Below are positions 53,167 through 62,866 of a stretch of 64,000 nucleotides of DNA, piece after piece. The notes below the pieces were generated by a model. It ran no database searches, was not told the origin of the DNA, and saw only the letters and a list, made by a program, of their open reading frames with translations. The position numbers were made by a program, and so were the translations under genes. How positions within the stretch are numbered: position 1 is the first letter of the stretch; each line of letters starts with the position of its first letter. Source of the stretch: Weeksella virosa DSM 16922 (GTDB taxonomy: Bacteria; Bacteroidota; Bacteroidia; Flavobacteriales; Weeksellaceae); assembly GCF_000189415.1 (NCBI RefSeq), contig NC_015144.1:1660001-1724000 (forward strand). The letters run 5' to 3'.

Positions 53167-54672
53167 ATGATCGATAAGAATTTTTACAAAAAACAGCTAA
53201 AAGATTTCTATACTTTTGATTTTTATCAACGTAACCTGCTAAAAAAATATGCATCGGATACAGTAGATAGTATGAATGAAGAGTGTGGAATTTTCGGAGT
53301 ATACTCTCCAAATCCGATTAACACTTACTCAATCACACAATTTGGGTTGTTTGCTTTGCAACACCGAGGACAAGAAGCTTGTGGAGTGTCTTTTCTGAAA
53401 GATGGAAACATAAAAACCGTTAAGAAAACAGGTTTAGTTTTGGATGTTTTCAAAACCATGGAGGCTGAAATCGAAGAATATCAAGGTAATGCAGCAATTG
53501 GTCATACCCGCTATACTACAGCTGGTGGAGGAAGTAGACGTAACATACAACCTTTGTATACCTACAACATTTATGGGAAGCCACATTTCTCGATTGCACA
53601 CAATGGAAATTTGATTGAAGTAGACAAGCTGAGAGCTGAACTCGAAGCCGAAGGTTTACCATTTCTAGCAACCTCAGACACCGAAGTACTCTTACGATCT
53701 ATACAAAAATACTCTAATCTAAATTTAGTAGAAGCCATCCAAAAAGGAACCGAAAAAGTAAAAGGAGCTTACTCGGTTCTGTTATTGACCAACAACCAAA
53801 TGGCTGCATTTCGTGATCCGAATGGTATTCGACCTTTATCGATGGGTAAACTGAATGATGCGTATATTTTCTGCTCAGAAACCTGTGCCTTGGATGCGGT
53901 AGGAGCCGAATTTATTCGTTCGGTAGAACCTGGCGAAATAGTTATCGTAAACGAAAAAGGCGTACATTCATATTGGCTAAAACAAAATAAAGAACAACGT
54001 GTTTGTGCGTTCGAATACATTTATTTTGCTCGTCCAGACTCTAATATACAAGGCAAAGAAATCTATGATCTGCGCGTAGACTCTGGTCGGAAACTATTCG
54101 AACAATCGCCTGTTGATGCAGATTTGGTGATTGGTGTTCCCGATTCAGGAATCCCATCAGCCATTGGCTACTCCGAAGCATCAGGAATCCCGTACGAACC
54201 AATTTTGGTGAAAAACAGATATATGTCGCGCTCGTTTATTGTTCCATCCCAAGAAATGCGCGAACGAATTGTAAACCTGAAACTGAATCCTATCAAGAAT
54301 AAAATTAAAGGTAAACGTTTGGTGGTTCTAGATGATTCTATTGTTCGCGGAACAACATCCAAACTTTTGATAAAAATTCTTAAAGAAGCAGGAGCCAAAG
54401 AAATCCATTTCCGTTCAGCTTCACCACCAATTATTGCTCCTTGTTACCTAGGGATCGATATGCCTTCTAAGACCGATCTGATTTCTGGAAATAAGACTAT
54501 AAAAGAAGTAGAAGAATATTTGCAAGTAGATTCACTAGATTTTCTTACGGTAAAAAATCTGATGGAATTGTTAGGAAGTGATGAACATTGCTTTGGATGT
54601 TTTACCGAAAAATATCCAGTCAACTATTCGATAGAAGAAGAAACTGAAAATAAAACTTTGCATATTGATTAA
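53167..54672 (+). CDS. purF: Amidophosphoribosyltransferase, Fe-S type
   Basis: The glutaminase domain starts at the nucleophile Cys of MNEECGIFGVYS (Cys40 with this start). LQHRGQEACGVS, IGHTRYTTAGGG and the PRPP loop VVLDDSIVRGTTSK follow. Cysteines in VCAFEYIYF, IAPCYLGID and HCFGCF match the 4Fe-4S ligands of the Bacillus-type enzyme. With ATG 53167 the propeptide is 39 residues, unusually long; ATG 53272 would leave four. It makes phosphoribosylamine, the first step of purine synthesis. Confidence 0.95.
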   Translation: MIDKNFYKKQLKDFYTFDFYQRNLLKKYASDTVDSMNEECGIFGVYSPNPINTYSITQFGLFALQHRGQEACGVSFLKDGNIKTVKKTGLVLDVFKTMEAEIEEYQGNAAIGHTRYTTAGGGSRRNIQPLYTYNIYGKPHFSIAHNGNLIEVDKLRAELEAEGLPFLATSDTEVLLRSIQKYSNLNLVEAIQKGTEKVKGAYSVLLLTNNQMAAFRDPNGIRPLSMGKLNDAYIFCSETCALDAVGAEFIRSVEPGEIVIVNEKGVHSYWLKQNKEQRVCAFEYIYFARPDSNIQGKEIYDLRVDSGRKLFEQSPVDADLVIGVPDSGIPSAIGYSEASGIPYEPILVKNRYMSRSFIVPSQEMRERIVNLKLNPIKNKIKGKRLVVLDDSIVRGTTSKLLIKILKEAGAKEIHFRSASPPIIAPCYLGIDMPSKTDLISGNKTIKEVEEYLQVDSLDFLTVKNLMELLGSDEHCFGCFTEKYPVNYSIEEETENKTLHID

Positions 54673-54706
54673 TGTGCAGCATCCAATCAAAAAAAAAATA
54701 GAAAAA

Positions 54707-55699
54707 ATGAGTAATACCTATAAACAAGCAGGCGTTGATAAAGAAGAAGGTTACCAAACAGTCTCGAAAATAAAAGATGTCGTTGCAGCTACCCATAACG
54801 AAAATGTCTTGAATGGTTTGGGAAGCTTTGGTGCTTTTTATCAACTAAGCGGATATAAAAATCCTGTTTTGGTGTCAGGGACCGATGGAGTAGGAACCAA
54901 ATTGCGCATCGCATTAGACTCGAAAATCTATAATACCGTCGGCATCGATTGCTTTGCTATGTGTGCAAACGATATTTTATGCCATGGAGCAAAACCTTTG
55001 TTCTTTTTGGATTATCTAGCATGCGGAAAATTAGATTCTGATATTGCTGCAGAAATTGTAGGAGGAATTGCTCGTGCTTGTAAAGAAACAGGAACTGCGC
55101 TTATCGGTGGCGAAACAGCAGAAATGCCCGGAATGTACCAAATAGGAGATTATGATGTGGCCGGTTTTTGTGTAGGAGTTGTCGAACGAGACGAAATTAT
55201 AGACGGTACGAAAATACAAGTCGGCCAAAAAATAGTAGCCTTACCATCAAGTGGATTTCACTCGAATGGTTTTTCATTGATAAGAAAAATTTTTCGCGAT
55301 TTCAATGAAGAATTTGAAGGTAAACCGTTGTATGAAACTTTGTTGGTACCAACAAAATTATACCAGAACGATATCTTCAAAATAAAAGATGCTGGAATCG
55401 AAATGACCGGAATTGCTCATATTACCGGAGGAGGATTGATAGAAAATGTACCTAGAATCCTGAGCCAAGGATTAACTGCTGTAATAGATAAATCGAGAAT
55501 TAACGTACCAACCGTTATGCAAGAATTAGCAAAACGCGGTAATATTGCAGAAGATGAAATGTTCGGAACGTTTAATATGGGCGTTGGAATGGTGGTGATT
55601 GTTGAAGAAAAAGACGCAGAAAAAATAACAAGTTTAATCGATAATAGTTCAATTATCGGAGAGATTACCGAAGGAAACCAAGGAATTATTTTGAAATAA
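54707..55699 (+). CDS. purM: AIR synthetase
   Basis: PurM closes the imidazole ring. The motifs MSNTYKQAGVDKEEGYQ (the normal family N-terminus), LVSGTDGVGTKL, GGETAEMPGMY and HITGGGLIENVPR are present. I moved the start to ATG 54707; a TTG at 54665 would add 14 residues not seen in the family and overlap purF. It is the last gene of the operon, before a strong terminator. Confidence 0.96.
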   Translation: MSNTYKQAGVDKEEGYQTVSKIKDVVAATHNENVLNGLGSFGAFYQLSGYKNPVLVSGTDGVGTKLRIALDSKIYNTVGIDCFAMCANDILCHGAKPLFFLDYLACGKLDSDIAAEIVGGIARACKETGTALIGGETAEMPGMYQIGDYDVAGFCVGVVERDEIIDGTKIQVGQKIVALPSSGFHSNGFSLIRKIFRDFNEEFEGKPLYETLLVPTKLYQNDIFKIKDAGIEMTGIAHITGGGLIENVPRILSQGLTAVIDKSRINVPTVMQELAKRGNIAEDEMFGTFNMGVGMVVIVEEKDAEKITSLIDNSSIIGEITEGNQGIILK

Positions 55700-55720
55700 G
55701 AAATTCCTCAAAAAAAATAT

Positions 55721-55757
55721 AAAAACCGTATAAGATTTAATCTTTTACGGTTTTTTT
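55721..55757 (+). terminator. Intrinsic terminator of the pur operon
   Basis: AAAAACCGTA (55721-55730) pairs with TACGGTTTTT (55746-55755), extended by AAGATT/AATCTT inside, followed by a T-run. Confidence 0.88.
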
Positions 55758-55852
55758 GTTTCAACAAACGTATAGTTACCACAATGAAACAAGGAAGAAT
55801 TCGTATAGCTTTTTCATTATTTCAGATGGCTTTTACATCCTAGTTTTCTTCT

Positions 55853-55860
55853 TATCTTTG
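55853..55860 (+). promoter_or_regulatory. Bacteroidota -7 box (TATCTTTG) for the helicase gene
   Basis: TATCTTTG with TTTT at 55831-55834 as an imperfect -33 element (18-base spacer), 38 bases before the ATG. Confidence 0.55.
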
Positions 55861-55898
55861 TTATTCATCCAAAAAAAAACTAAACTTCTAAAAAGAAA

Positions 55899-57578
55899 AT
55901 GAAGCAATCGAAGGCCTTGGCAATCCTAAAATCTGGTAGAAATGTTTTCTTAACAGGCTCTGCAGGTGCCGGGAAAACATACGTCCTTAATCAGTACATC
56001 GATTATCTAAAAAAACATGGAGTAGGAGTAGCAGTTACTGCTTCTACAGGGATTGCAGCCACTCACATGAACGGGCAAACGATTCATTCTTGGGCTGGAA
56101 TTGGCATTCGAGATTATGTAAGTGATCGGTATTTGACATCGTTACGAGAAAAAAAATATTTCAGAGATAAAATGGAAAAAGTTAAAGTTCTTATTATCGA
56201 TGAAATATCGATGTTGCACAGAAATCAGCTCGATGCTGTAGATTATGTGCTAAAGTTTTTCAAACAAAATGAAGAGCCCTTCGGAGGTATACAAGTTGTT
56301 TTTTCGGGTGATTTTTTTCAGTTACCGCCAATTGGTGAAGAATGGGAAGAATCTAGAGATAAATTCTGTTTCATGTCGGATGCATGGGTAAACTCTAATG
56401 TGCATGTATGCTATCTCACAGAACAATATCGACAGACGAATAACGAGTTGAATGATATTCTGAATGAAATCCGCTCTGGAATTATTACTCAAAATACATA
56501 CGATTTATTGGAGTCTAGAATCCTTTATTTTGCCGATGAAATCGAATCTCAAACACGTTTGTTTACTCACAATATAGATGTAGATCGACTAAATAAAGGC
56601 TTGTTAATGAATATAGATTCATCTTCTAGAATTTTCGAAGCCAAAGTTTCTGGCAATCCAACATTAATAGAAGTACTAAAAAAATCGGTACTTGCAGATG
56701 AAATTCTCGAACTGAAAATTGGTGCAAAAGTAATGTTCGTGAGAAATAATTTCGATGTTGGTTTTGTAAATGGCACTTTAGGGTATGTAAGTGGCTATAC
56801 CGAAAAAAACGATCCGATTGTCAAAACTTTAGACAACGAATTCTTGATCGCAAAACCCGAAACTTGGGCAATAGAAGACGAACACGGGAAAGCTTTGGCA
56901 TCGTTTACACAAATACCTCTTCGCTTGGCATGGGCGATAACCATTCACAAATCACAAGGGATGACACTCGATTCTGCTTATATAGATCTTTCTAAGGCAT
57001 TCGAAAAAGGACAAGGTTATGTGGCACTTTCTCGCTTACGAGATTTACAATCTTTGCATTTGCATGGTCTAAATGAAACAGCATTGCAAATAGACTCACT
57101 GGCAATGAAAGCCGACAAACGGTTTCAGGAACTTTCTGCACATATCAACCAACAATTAGACGAAGAATCTCTCAAAGAAACTTGGGCTAGATGCATACGT
57201 CGTTTCGGAGGAACGTTTGATAAAAAACAAATAAATAAAAATTTAGAAAAACTGAACAAAGCCAAAAAAGAGCCTAAAAAATCAACAATTCTTATCACAC
57301 TAGACTTAGTGAATGAAGGATTGAGTATTGATGAAATAGCCGATAAAAGAGGACTTACCAGTTCGTCGATTGTTGATCACCTTACCAAACTAAAAGAAAC
57401 AGGAGCCGAATTTGATTTGAAGCGTTTCCGACCCGAACAATCGATCATAGAAAAAGTGCGTTATGCGTACAGTGAAATTGAGTTTGAAGAAAATAAAATC
57501 CTCAAACCTATTTACGACTATTTGCAGGGTGAACTCACGTATGAAGACATAAAAAAAGCACTCTTATTTATAGAATAG
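55899..57578 (+). CDS. Pif1/RecD2-like helicase with C-terminal HTH
   Basis: SF1B helicase motifs: Walker A TGSAGAGKTYVL (residue about 20), Ia VTASTGIAATHM, II LIIDEISML, III FSGDFFQLPPIG, V/VI region TIHKSQGMTLDSAYIDL and YVALSRLRD. Residues of about 470-500 (VNEGLSIDEIADKRGLTSSSIVDHL, in parts) look like the helix-turn-helix of the HRDC/RQC-linked helicase_C_4 type. It likely unwinds DNA 5' to 3' at G4 or replication barriers. Length of 559 is shorter than RecD2. Confidence 0.88.
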   Translation: MKQSKALAILKSGRNVFLTGSAGAGKTYVLNQYIDYLKKHGVGVAVTASTGIAATHMNGQTIHSWAGIGIRDYVSDRYLTSLREKKYFRDKMEKVKVLIIDEISMLHRNQLDAVDYVLKFFKQNEEPFGGIQVVFSGDFFQLPPIGEEWEESRDKFCFMSDAWVNSNVHVCYLTEQYRQTNNELNDILNEIRSGIITQNTYDLLESRILYFADEIESQTRLFTHNIDVDRLNKGLLMNIDSSSRIFEAKVSGNPTLIEVLKKSVLADEILELKIGAKVMFVRNNFDVGFVNGTLGYVSGYTEKNDPIVKTLDNEFLIAKPETWAIEDEHGKALASFTQIPLRLAWAITIHKSQGMTLDSAYIDLSKAFEKGQGYVALSRLRDLQSLHLHGLNETALQIDSLAMKADKRFQELSAHINQQLDEESLKETWARCIRRFGGTFDKKQINKNLEKLNKAKKEPKKSTILITLDLVNEGLSIDEIADKRGLTSSSIVDHLTKLKETGAEFDLKRFRPEQSIIEKVRYAYSEIEFEENKILKPIYDYLQGELTYEDIKKALLFIE

Positions 57579-57687
57579 TCAAAAATGAGAAAAGACTCCT
57601 CAGAAAGAATATTCTACCGAAAATTAATAAAAATAGAGGTGTAAAAGTACATTAGGCAAATGTTTAATTTTTTCCGAAGATTCTCAT

Positions 57688-57695
57688 TATCTTTG
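57688..57695 (+). promoter_or_regulatory. Bacteroidota -7 box (TATCTTTG) for the Sua5/YciO gene
   Basis: TATCTTTG 16 bases before the ATG. The -33 region is T-rich but imperfect (TTTA at 57663-57666). Confidence 0.5.
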
Positions 57696-57711
57696 TGTAA
57701 ATCCTTTTACT

Positions 57712-58335
57712 ATGGCTAAACTAATCCGAATACATCCAGACAATCCACAAGAAAAAGCAATCGATCAAGTGGTCGAAGTCCTAAAACAAGGAGGATTAAT
57801 AATCTACCCTTCCGATACGGTTTATGGTTTAGGATGTGATATTACGAATTACAAAGCCATGGAAAACTTGGCACGATTGAAAGGAGTGAAACTTGATAAA
57901 TCCCAATTTTCTATAGTTTGTAATGATTTGAGTCATCTTTCAAACTTCACCCGACCAATATCCAACTCAACTTTCAAAGTCCTTAAAAGGGCATTGCCTG
58001 GCCCATTTACATTTGTTTTGCAAGCTTCGGGAAATTTACCTTTGGCTTATAAAGGGAAAAAAACCGTAGGAATTCGAGTGCCTGACCATTTGGTGCCTAG
58101 AAGAATTGTCGAAAAATTAGGGAATCCAATAGCCTCAACATCCATTTATGATGAAGATGAAATTCTAGAATATACAACCGACCCAGAGCTTATTGCAGAG
58201 AAATGGGACAAATTGGTCGATGTTGTAATCGATAGTGGTTATGGTGATAATGTAGCTTCAAGTATTATCGATGCAACAGAAAATGAAATGGTTATTTTGC
58301 GCGAAGGCAAAGGCGATATTAATGAATTTTTATAA
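57712..58335 (+). CDS. Sua5/YciO/YrdC-family protein (threonylcarbamoyl-AMP synthase type)
   Basis: The YrdC-fold RNA-binding motif is clear: GGLIIYPSDTVYGLGCDITN (in parts), KSQFSIVCNDLSHLSNF, LPGPFTFVLQAS, VGIRVPDH and PIASTSIY. The 207-residue length and KGVKLDKSQFS segment look more like YciO than TsaC. Either makes threonylcarbamoyl-AMP for tRNA t6A or is a related enzyme of unclear role. It lies 12 bases before yaaA. Confidence 0.85.
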   Translation: MAKLIRIHPDNPQEKAIDQVVEVLKQGGLIIYPSDTVYGLGCDITNYKAMENLARLKGVKLDKSQFSIVCNDLSHLSNFTRPISNSTFKVLKRALPGPFTFVLQASGNLPLAYKGKKTVGIRVPDHLVPRRIVEKLGNPIASTSIYDEDEILEYTTDPELIAEKWDKLVDVVIDSGYGDNVASSIIDATENEMVILREGKGDINEFL

Positions 58336-58347
58336 GAAAACTTTAGC

Positions 58348-59106
58348 ATGAAAATACTGATTTCACCTGCGAAATTGATGGATATTAATCCAAAATCGGT
58401 TTGGAAAAAATCTACACATCCTCAATTTTTAGAAACTTCTGAAAAAATTATGCAGGAGCTACGAAATAAAAATGTACAAGAACTACAAAACCTGATGAAA
58501 ATCTCTACCAATTTAGCAGAGATCAACGTAGAACGTAATCTGGTATGGACAGCCCAACCCAATGATAAACAAACAACTCAAGCAATAACTGCCTTTGCAG
58601 GTGAAGTTTATCGAGGAATAAAACCAGAAGAACTATCTACAGAAGGACAGAAATATTTGGATAAAAATTTATTTATTTTATCGGGTTTGTATGGATTATT
58701 GCGCCCTTCGGATCAGATAATGTTGTATCGATTAGAAATGGGCACTAAACTTCCTGTAGAAAAATCTAAAGATTTGTGCGAAATTTGGCGAGCACAATTA
58801 ACAGAATACGTTAATAATCATACCCAAAAAGACGAAACCATAATCAATTTAGCAAGCAATGAATATGTGAAAGCATTGGACAAGAAAAAGCTAAACTCAC
58901 CATTGATCGAAATAGATTTTATGGATTTCAAGGACGGAAAATTGAAAAAGATTATGATGTATTTCAAACATGCACGTGGTGAAATGGTGCGTTGGTGTGC
59001 AGAACATCAATGCAAAGAAATAGAAGAACTGAAAAATTTTGATGGAATGGGGTATCAGTTCGATGCCAATCTTTCGACCGATAAACGATTGGTTTATACA
59101 AGATAA
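58348..59106 (+). CDS. yaaA: YaaA/UPF0246 peroxide-stress protein
   Basis: The family N-terminus MKILISPAKLMDI, FAGEVYRGI, LSGLYGLLRPSDQIMLYRLEMG (in parts) and the C-terminal KHARGEMVRWC identify YaaA, which lowers free intracellular iron under peroxide stress in E. coli. The 252 residues are normal. It is probably transcribed with the upstream Sua5/YciO gene. Confidence 0.95.
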   Translation: MKILISPAKLMDINPKSVWKKSTHPQFLETSEKIMQELRNKNVQELQNLMKISTNLAEINVERNLVWTAQPNDKQTTQAITAFAGEVYRGIKPEELSTEGQKYLDKNLFILSGLYGLLRPSDQIMLYRLEMGTKLPVEKSKDLCEIWRAQLTEYVNNHTQKDETIINLASNEYVKALDKKKLNSPLIEIDFMDFKDGKLKKIMMYFKHARGEMVRWCAEHQCKEIEELKNFDGMGYQFDANLSTDKRLVYTR

Positions 59107-59155
59107 CTAGATAAATATACCCTCAAAAATAGATTAAATATCCATACTTTCCCAT

Positions 59156-59163
59156 TATCTTTG
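59156..59163 (+). promoter_or_regulatory. Bacteroidota -7 box (TATCTTTG) for the phosphoesterase-barrel gene
   Basis: TATCTTTG 20 bases before the ATG. No clear -33 TTTG. Confidence 0.5.
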
Positions 59164-59183
59164 TGCAGAAATAGAGCAAAGGA

Positions 59184-62100
59184 ATGGGAAAGAAAAACCG
59201 CTTTTATAAGCAAGTTTCATATACAACTATGCTTGCGTTGCTTGCAACAGTTGTTTTCTTCTCTTGTGCAACGCATACTGCACAAAGAGGAAAAAATATA
59301 ACTACCAATACAGTTAAGATAAACTCGGATGTTGTCCACTCTTTTTATTTGTTCGGAGACACCCATGGACTTGAAAAGAATTCTAATCAATATCAAGCAA
59401 TTGAAAACGAACTAAAGAAAGCACCGAAAAACAGCAGTATTTTTTGGCTAGGAAACAATGCCAAGGCTGAAGTTTTAGGGAGTTTGAAAAAAGCAACAAC
59501 TGCCAAAAACTATATTTTCAATGGTGAAAATGAATGGAAAGCAGGTTACGATTCGTTGATGATTAGAGAAACTTCTTATAGAAAAAAATCTATTCAGGTT
59601 CTTCCTTCTAAAATTTGCGCTATAGAAACGCTAGAAGTTAACGATTCGTTGGCTGTTTTGGCTATTGATAGTGAATGGTTCTTGGAAGATTGGAGCGATC
59701 ATCCAAAAGCTACCGAAAATTGTCCTATTCAGACACGGGAATTGTTCTTTACCGAATTGCAAAATAAACTAAACGATTATCAAAATAGAATAACAATTAT
59801 TGCGATGCATCATCCAGTGATTTCTAATGGGAAACATGGCGGTAAGTTTTCGGTACAAGATCAATTATTTCCTATCGAAAATAGAATCCCGATGCCCGTT
59901 ATTGGATCCTTTGTCAATTTGGTTCGAGCTACTACCGGGCTTACCAGTCAAGATTTACAAAGCCATCGATACCGAGATTTTACCCAACGTGTTTCTACCA
60001 TAATCGGGAAACGAGAAAATGTTCTGATTTTTTCTGCTCACGATCGGAGTTTACAATACCTACAGGATGGGAATGTACGGCAAATAATTAGTGGAGCTTC
60101 GGTGAAGGCAACTGCTGCAAAAATAGCCGGAGAAAATGACTATTCTAATGGGAAGAAAGGCTTTGCTAAAGTAAAAGTGTATGCGAATGGAGCTTCTGAC
60201 GTGGAGTTTTTCAACTGGGAAAATGGACAAGCTGTATGGGTACACACTCAAGAAATGACTACACCGCGCAAAGAATATTTAGCAAAAGTGTATGATAAAA
60301 ACATTCCGAAAGAAAAAGTCGTGAGTGTAGTCGATCAGAAAAATCTGAAGAAATCACAAACATATGAAACCTTTTTCGGAAAACATTATCGGTCGGTATT
60401 TGGTATAGAGTTCCCCGTAGAGACACTCGATTTGCAGAAAAGAAACATCAGACCTATCCGAGAAAATATCAATTTGCAAACCATAAATTTACGTTTACAA
60501 GATAATGAAAATGCATTTGTGATGATTCCTGTGCGTAAAAGTGCAACACAATTAATCCAATCCATTGCTTATAAAAATGAATATGTAGCAAATGATTTCG
60601 AGAATACATTTACCGAAAAATTCCTCAATGATTTCCAGACAACTCAACATCCTTTTTATCCTCTAATTGTACCCAATATTGCACAATTAGTCAAAGTAAA
60701 TCAATTAAAATCGACATTGTATTATGTTCCAAAGCAAGAACTTCTCAAAGAATATAATGAGAATTTTGGTGATGAAATTTATTTTCTAGAGCAATATCCT
60801 GTAGTAAAAGACACACTGTCAGATTTTACAACAACCGAAGAAGTGTTGAGAAAAATCGTTGAAAATAAACATCAAAAAATTGATCGAGAACAATATATCC
60901 GAGCTCGTTTATTAGACATGCTTATTGGTGATTGGAATCGTAATGAAGCACAATGGACTTGGAGAAAATCTATCCAAGGCCAGGATACCATATATACACC
61001 CTATAGTAAAACGCGAGAATTTATTTTCCCGAAATACGATGGGCTGTTTTTTAATTTGCTGATGCGTTTGGCACCTTTCCGTCATATGGAAAATTATAAA
61101 AATCAGATAAGAAGTGTAAAGTGGTTCAATAAAATTGCTTATCCGATCGATATGGCTTTATTGCAAAATACAACCGAAGAGGAATGGCAAAAACAGGCAG
61201 ACTATTTGCAAAATACAATTAATAAAGAAAACTTAGAGAAAGCGTTTGCTCAATTACCAAAAAAAGTTCAATCGAAGATAGATTATCAAATCATCGAAAC
61301 CATTTTAGAACGCAAAGAAAAGTTACCTGAATATGCGTCCGAGTATCAAAAAGTACTCGATAAATTGGTCATCCTGAAAGGAACAAACAAAGATGAAAAG
61401 TTTTTGGTAGAACGACTTCCAAAAGGTGAAACAAAAGTTTTGATACTCGATAAAGAAAATAATGAAACACTTTTCGAGCGAGTTTTTGATAGAAAAAACA
61501 CCAAAGAAATCCGCCTTTACGGAATGAATGGCAATGATGATTTTCTACAAAAAGGCAAAGGTAGTAATTTGATTAAAGTGAGAATGATCGGAGGTGTAGA
61601 CGATGATACGTATCAAATAAATACTCGCCAAAAAATAAAAGTGTATGATGATAAGAGCAACAAAGACTTGTCTGGTTTGTATATGTATGATGATTATGAA
61701 ATCAATACCTACGATTATAAAAAACCAAAATACAATACATTTTCTGTAGTACCGAATGCAGGCTATAACCCCGATGATGGCGTAAAATTAGGATTGATAG
61801 GAAATTACACCATTAACGGTTTCGACCGGAAACCGTACTCACAAAAACATCAACTACAATTCGACTATTTCTTTGCTACAGATGCCTTTGATGTCAAATA
61901 TAAAGGGACTTTTATGAAGGCAATAGGTAAATGGAATTTCGATGTCAATGCATCGTATACATCACCAAGCTTTGTAAATAATTATTTTGGGATGGGAAAT
62001 GAAACGATCAACTATCAAAAAGAGCACGATATGGATTATAATCGAGTTCGAATGCAAACTTACAAGCTAGGACCTTCATTTTTCAAGATTTTCAACAATA

Positions 62101-62774
62101 CTGGACGACTAGATTTTTTTGCCAATTACCGATATGCAAAAGTTGAAAGAAACTTAGACCGCATCGTGAACGATGATCCTTCGGTTCATTACCGTGTATT
62201 CAATGGCCAAAACTTTGGCGAGATAGGAGCAAGTTATCTATTCAGAAACTACGACAATCTTTCTCTACCAACGATGGGATTCACGTTTTCTTTCTTGGCA
62301 AAATGGGTGAATAACCTAGATTATTTAGAGCGTAACTTTCAATACATAGAAGCCAATATTGGATTCACACATAAACTCATCAACAACGGACGGCTTACTC
62401 TTGCATCTATGGTAAAAGGGAAAGCACTTTTTGGTGATGGTTACGAGTTTTACCAAGCGACAAATATCGGTGGCGACCAAGATTTACGAGGATATCGAAC
62501 AGGTCGTTTTACTGGTGAACAAGCCTTTGTACACTCAACAGACCTACGGTATAATCTTACAAAAGTAAAAACATTTATTCCTTTGCAAATAGGTGTTTTT
62601 ACTGGTTTTGATTACGGAAGAATTTGGATGAAAGATGAAAATTCTACCAAATGGCACAATGCCCTAGGTGGAGGAATTTGGATAAACGGTGCACGAGCAA
62701 TCACAGGGACTTTATCTTTTTTCAAAGGAGAAGATCCTGGGCGTGTAGTTTTCGGGCTCAATTTTGGTTTCTGA
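59184..62774 (+). CDS. Lipoprotein: eroded metallophosphoesterase domain fused to BamA-like barrel
   Basis: A lipoprotein-like signal (VVFFSCA) is followed by a calcineurin-type domain (about 50-350). It keeps the scaffold (YLFGDTHG, IIAMHHPV, QLFPIENRIPMPVIGSFVNLV) but reads WLGNNA for LGDN, NGENEW for GNHDW and SAHDRSLQY for GHxH, so several metal ligands are lost. The middle is of unknown fold. The C-terminal 350 residues form a beta-barrel with the Omp85-like GGDQDLRGYRTGRFTGEQA and end in Phe (VVFGLNFGF). Full-length versions with an intact enzyme domain are common in flavobacteria. An outer-membrane location is inferred. Confidence 0.8.
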   Translation: MGKKNRFYKQVSYTTMLALLATVVFFSCATHTAQRGKNITTNTVKINSDVVHSFYLFGDTHGLEKNSNQYQAIENELKKAPKNSSIFWLGNNAKAEVLGSLKKATTAKNYIFNGENEWKAGYDSLMIRETSYRKKSIQVLPSKICAIETLEVNDSLAVLAIDSEWFLEDWSDHPKATENCPIQTRELFFTELQNKLNDYQNRITIIAMHHPVISNGKHGGKFSVQDQLFPIENRIPMPVIGSFVNLVRATTGLTSQDLQSHRYRDFTQRVSTIIGKRENVLIFSAHDRSLQYLQDGNVRQIISGASVKATAAKIAGENDYSNGKKGFAKVKVYANGASDVEFFNWENGQAVWVHTQEMTTPRKEYLAKVYDKNIPKEKVVSVVDQKNLKKSQTYETFFGKHYRSVFGIEFPVETLDLQKRNIRPIRENINLQTINLRLQDNENAFVMIPVRKSATQLIQSIAYKNEYVANDFENTFTEKFLNDFQTTQHPFYPLIVPNIAQLVKVNQLKSTLYYVPKQELLKEYNENFGDEIYFLEQYPVVKDTLSDFTTTEEVLRKIVENKHQKIDREQYIRARLLDMLIGDWNRNEAQWTWRKSIQGQDTIYTPYSKTREFIFPKYDGLFFNLLMRLAPFRHMENYKNQIRSVKWFNKIAYPIDMALLQNTTEEEWQKQADYLQNTINKENLEKAFAQLPKKVQSKIDYQIIETILERKEKLPEYASEYQKVLDKLVILKGTNKDEKFLVERLPKGETKVLILDKENNETLFERVFDRKNTKEIRLYGMNGNDDFLQKGKGSNLIKVRMIGGVDDDTYQINTRQKIKVYDDKSNKDLSGLYMYDDYEINTYDYKKPKYNTFSVVPNAGYNPDDGVKLGLIGNYTINGFDRKPYSQKHQLQFDYFFATDAFDVKYKGTFMKAIGKWNFDVNASYTSPSFVNNYFGMGNETINYQKEHDMDYNRVRMQTYKLGPSFFKIFNNTGRLDFFANYRYAKVERNLDRIVNDDPSVHYRVFNGQNFGEIGASYLFRNYDNLSLPTMGFTFSFLAKWVNNLDYLERNFQYIEANIGFTHKLINNGRLTLASMVKGKALFGDGYEFYQATNIGGDQDLRGYRTGRFTGEQAFVHSTDLRYNLTKVKTFIPLQIGVFTGFDYGRIWMKDENSTKWHNALGGGIWINGARAITGTLSFFKGEDPGRVVFGLNFGF

Positions 62775-62801
62775 TAATACTCTTGCTATCATACCCTAGT
62801 C

Positions 62802-62833
62802 AAAAGGAGCACAAATCTTTGGCTCCTTTTTTT
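62802..62833 (+). terminator. Intrinsic terminator after the barrel gene
   Basis: AAAAGGAGC (62802-62810) pairs with GCTCCTTTT (62822-62830), then a T-run. It lies between convergent genes. Confidence 0.85.
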
Positions 62834-62866
62834 CTTCCCGATAAGATGAAATACTTTCGGCAAAAA

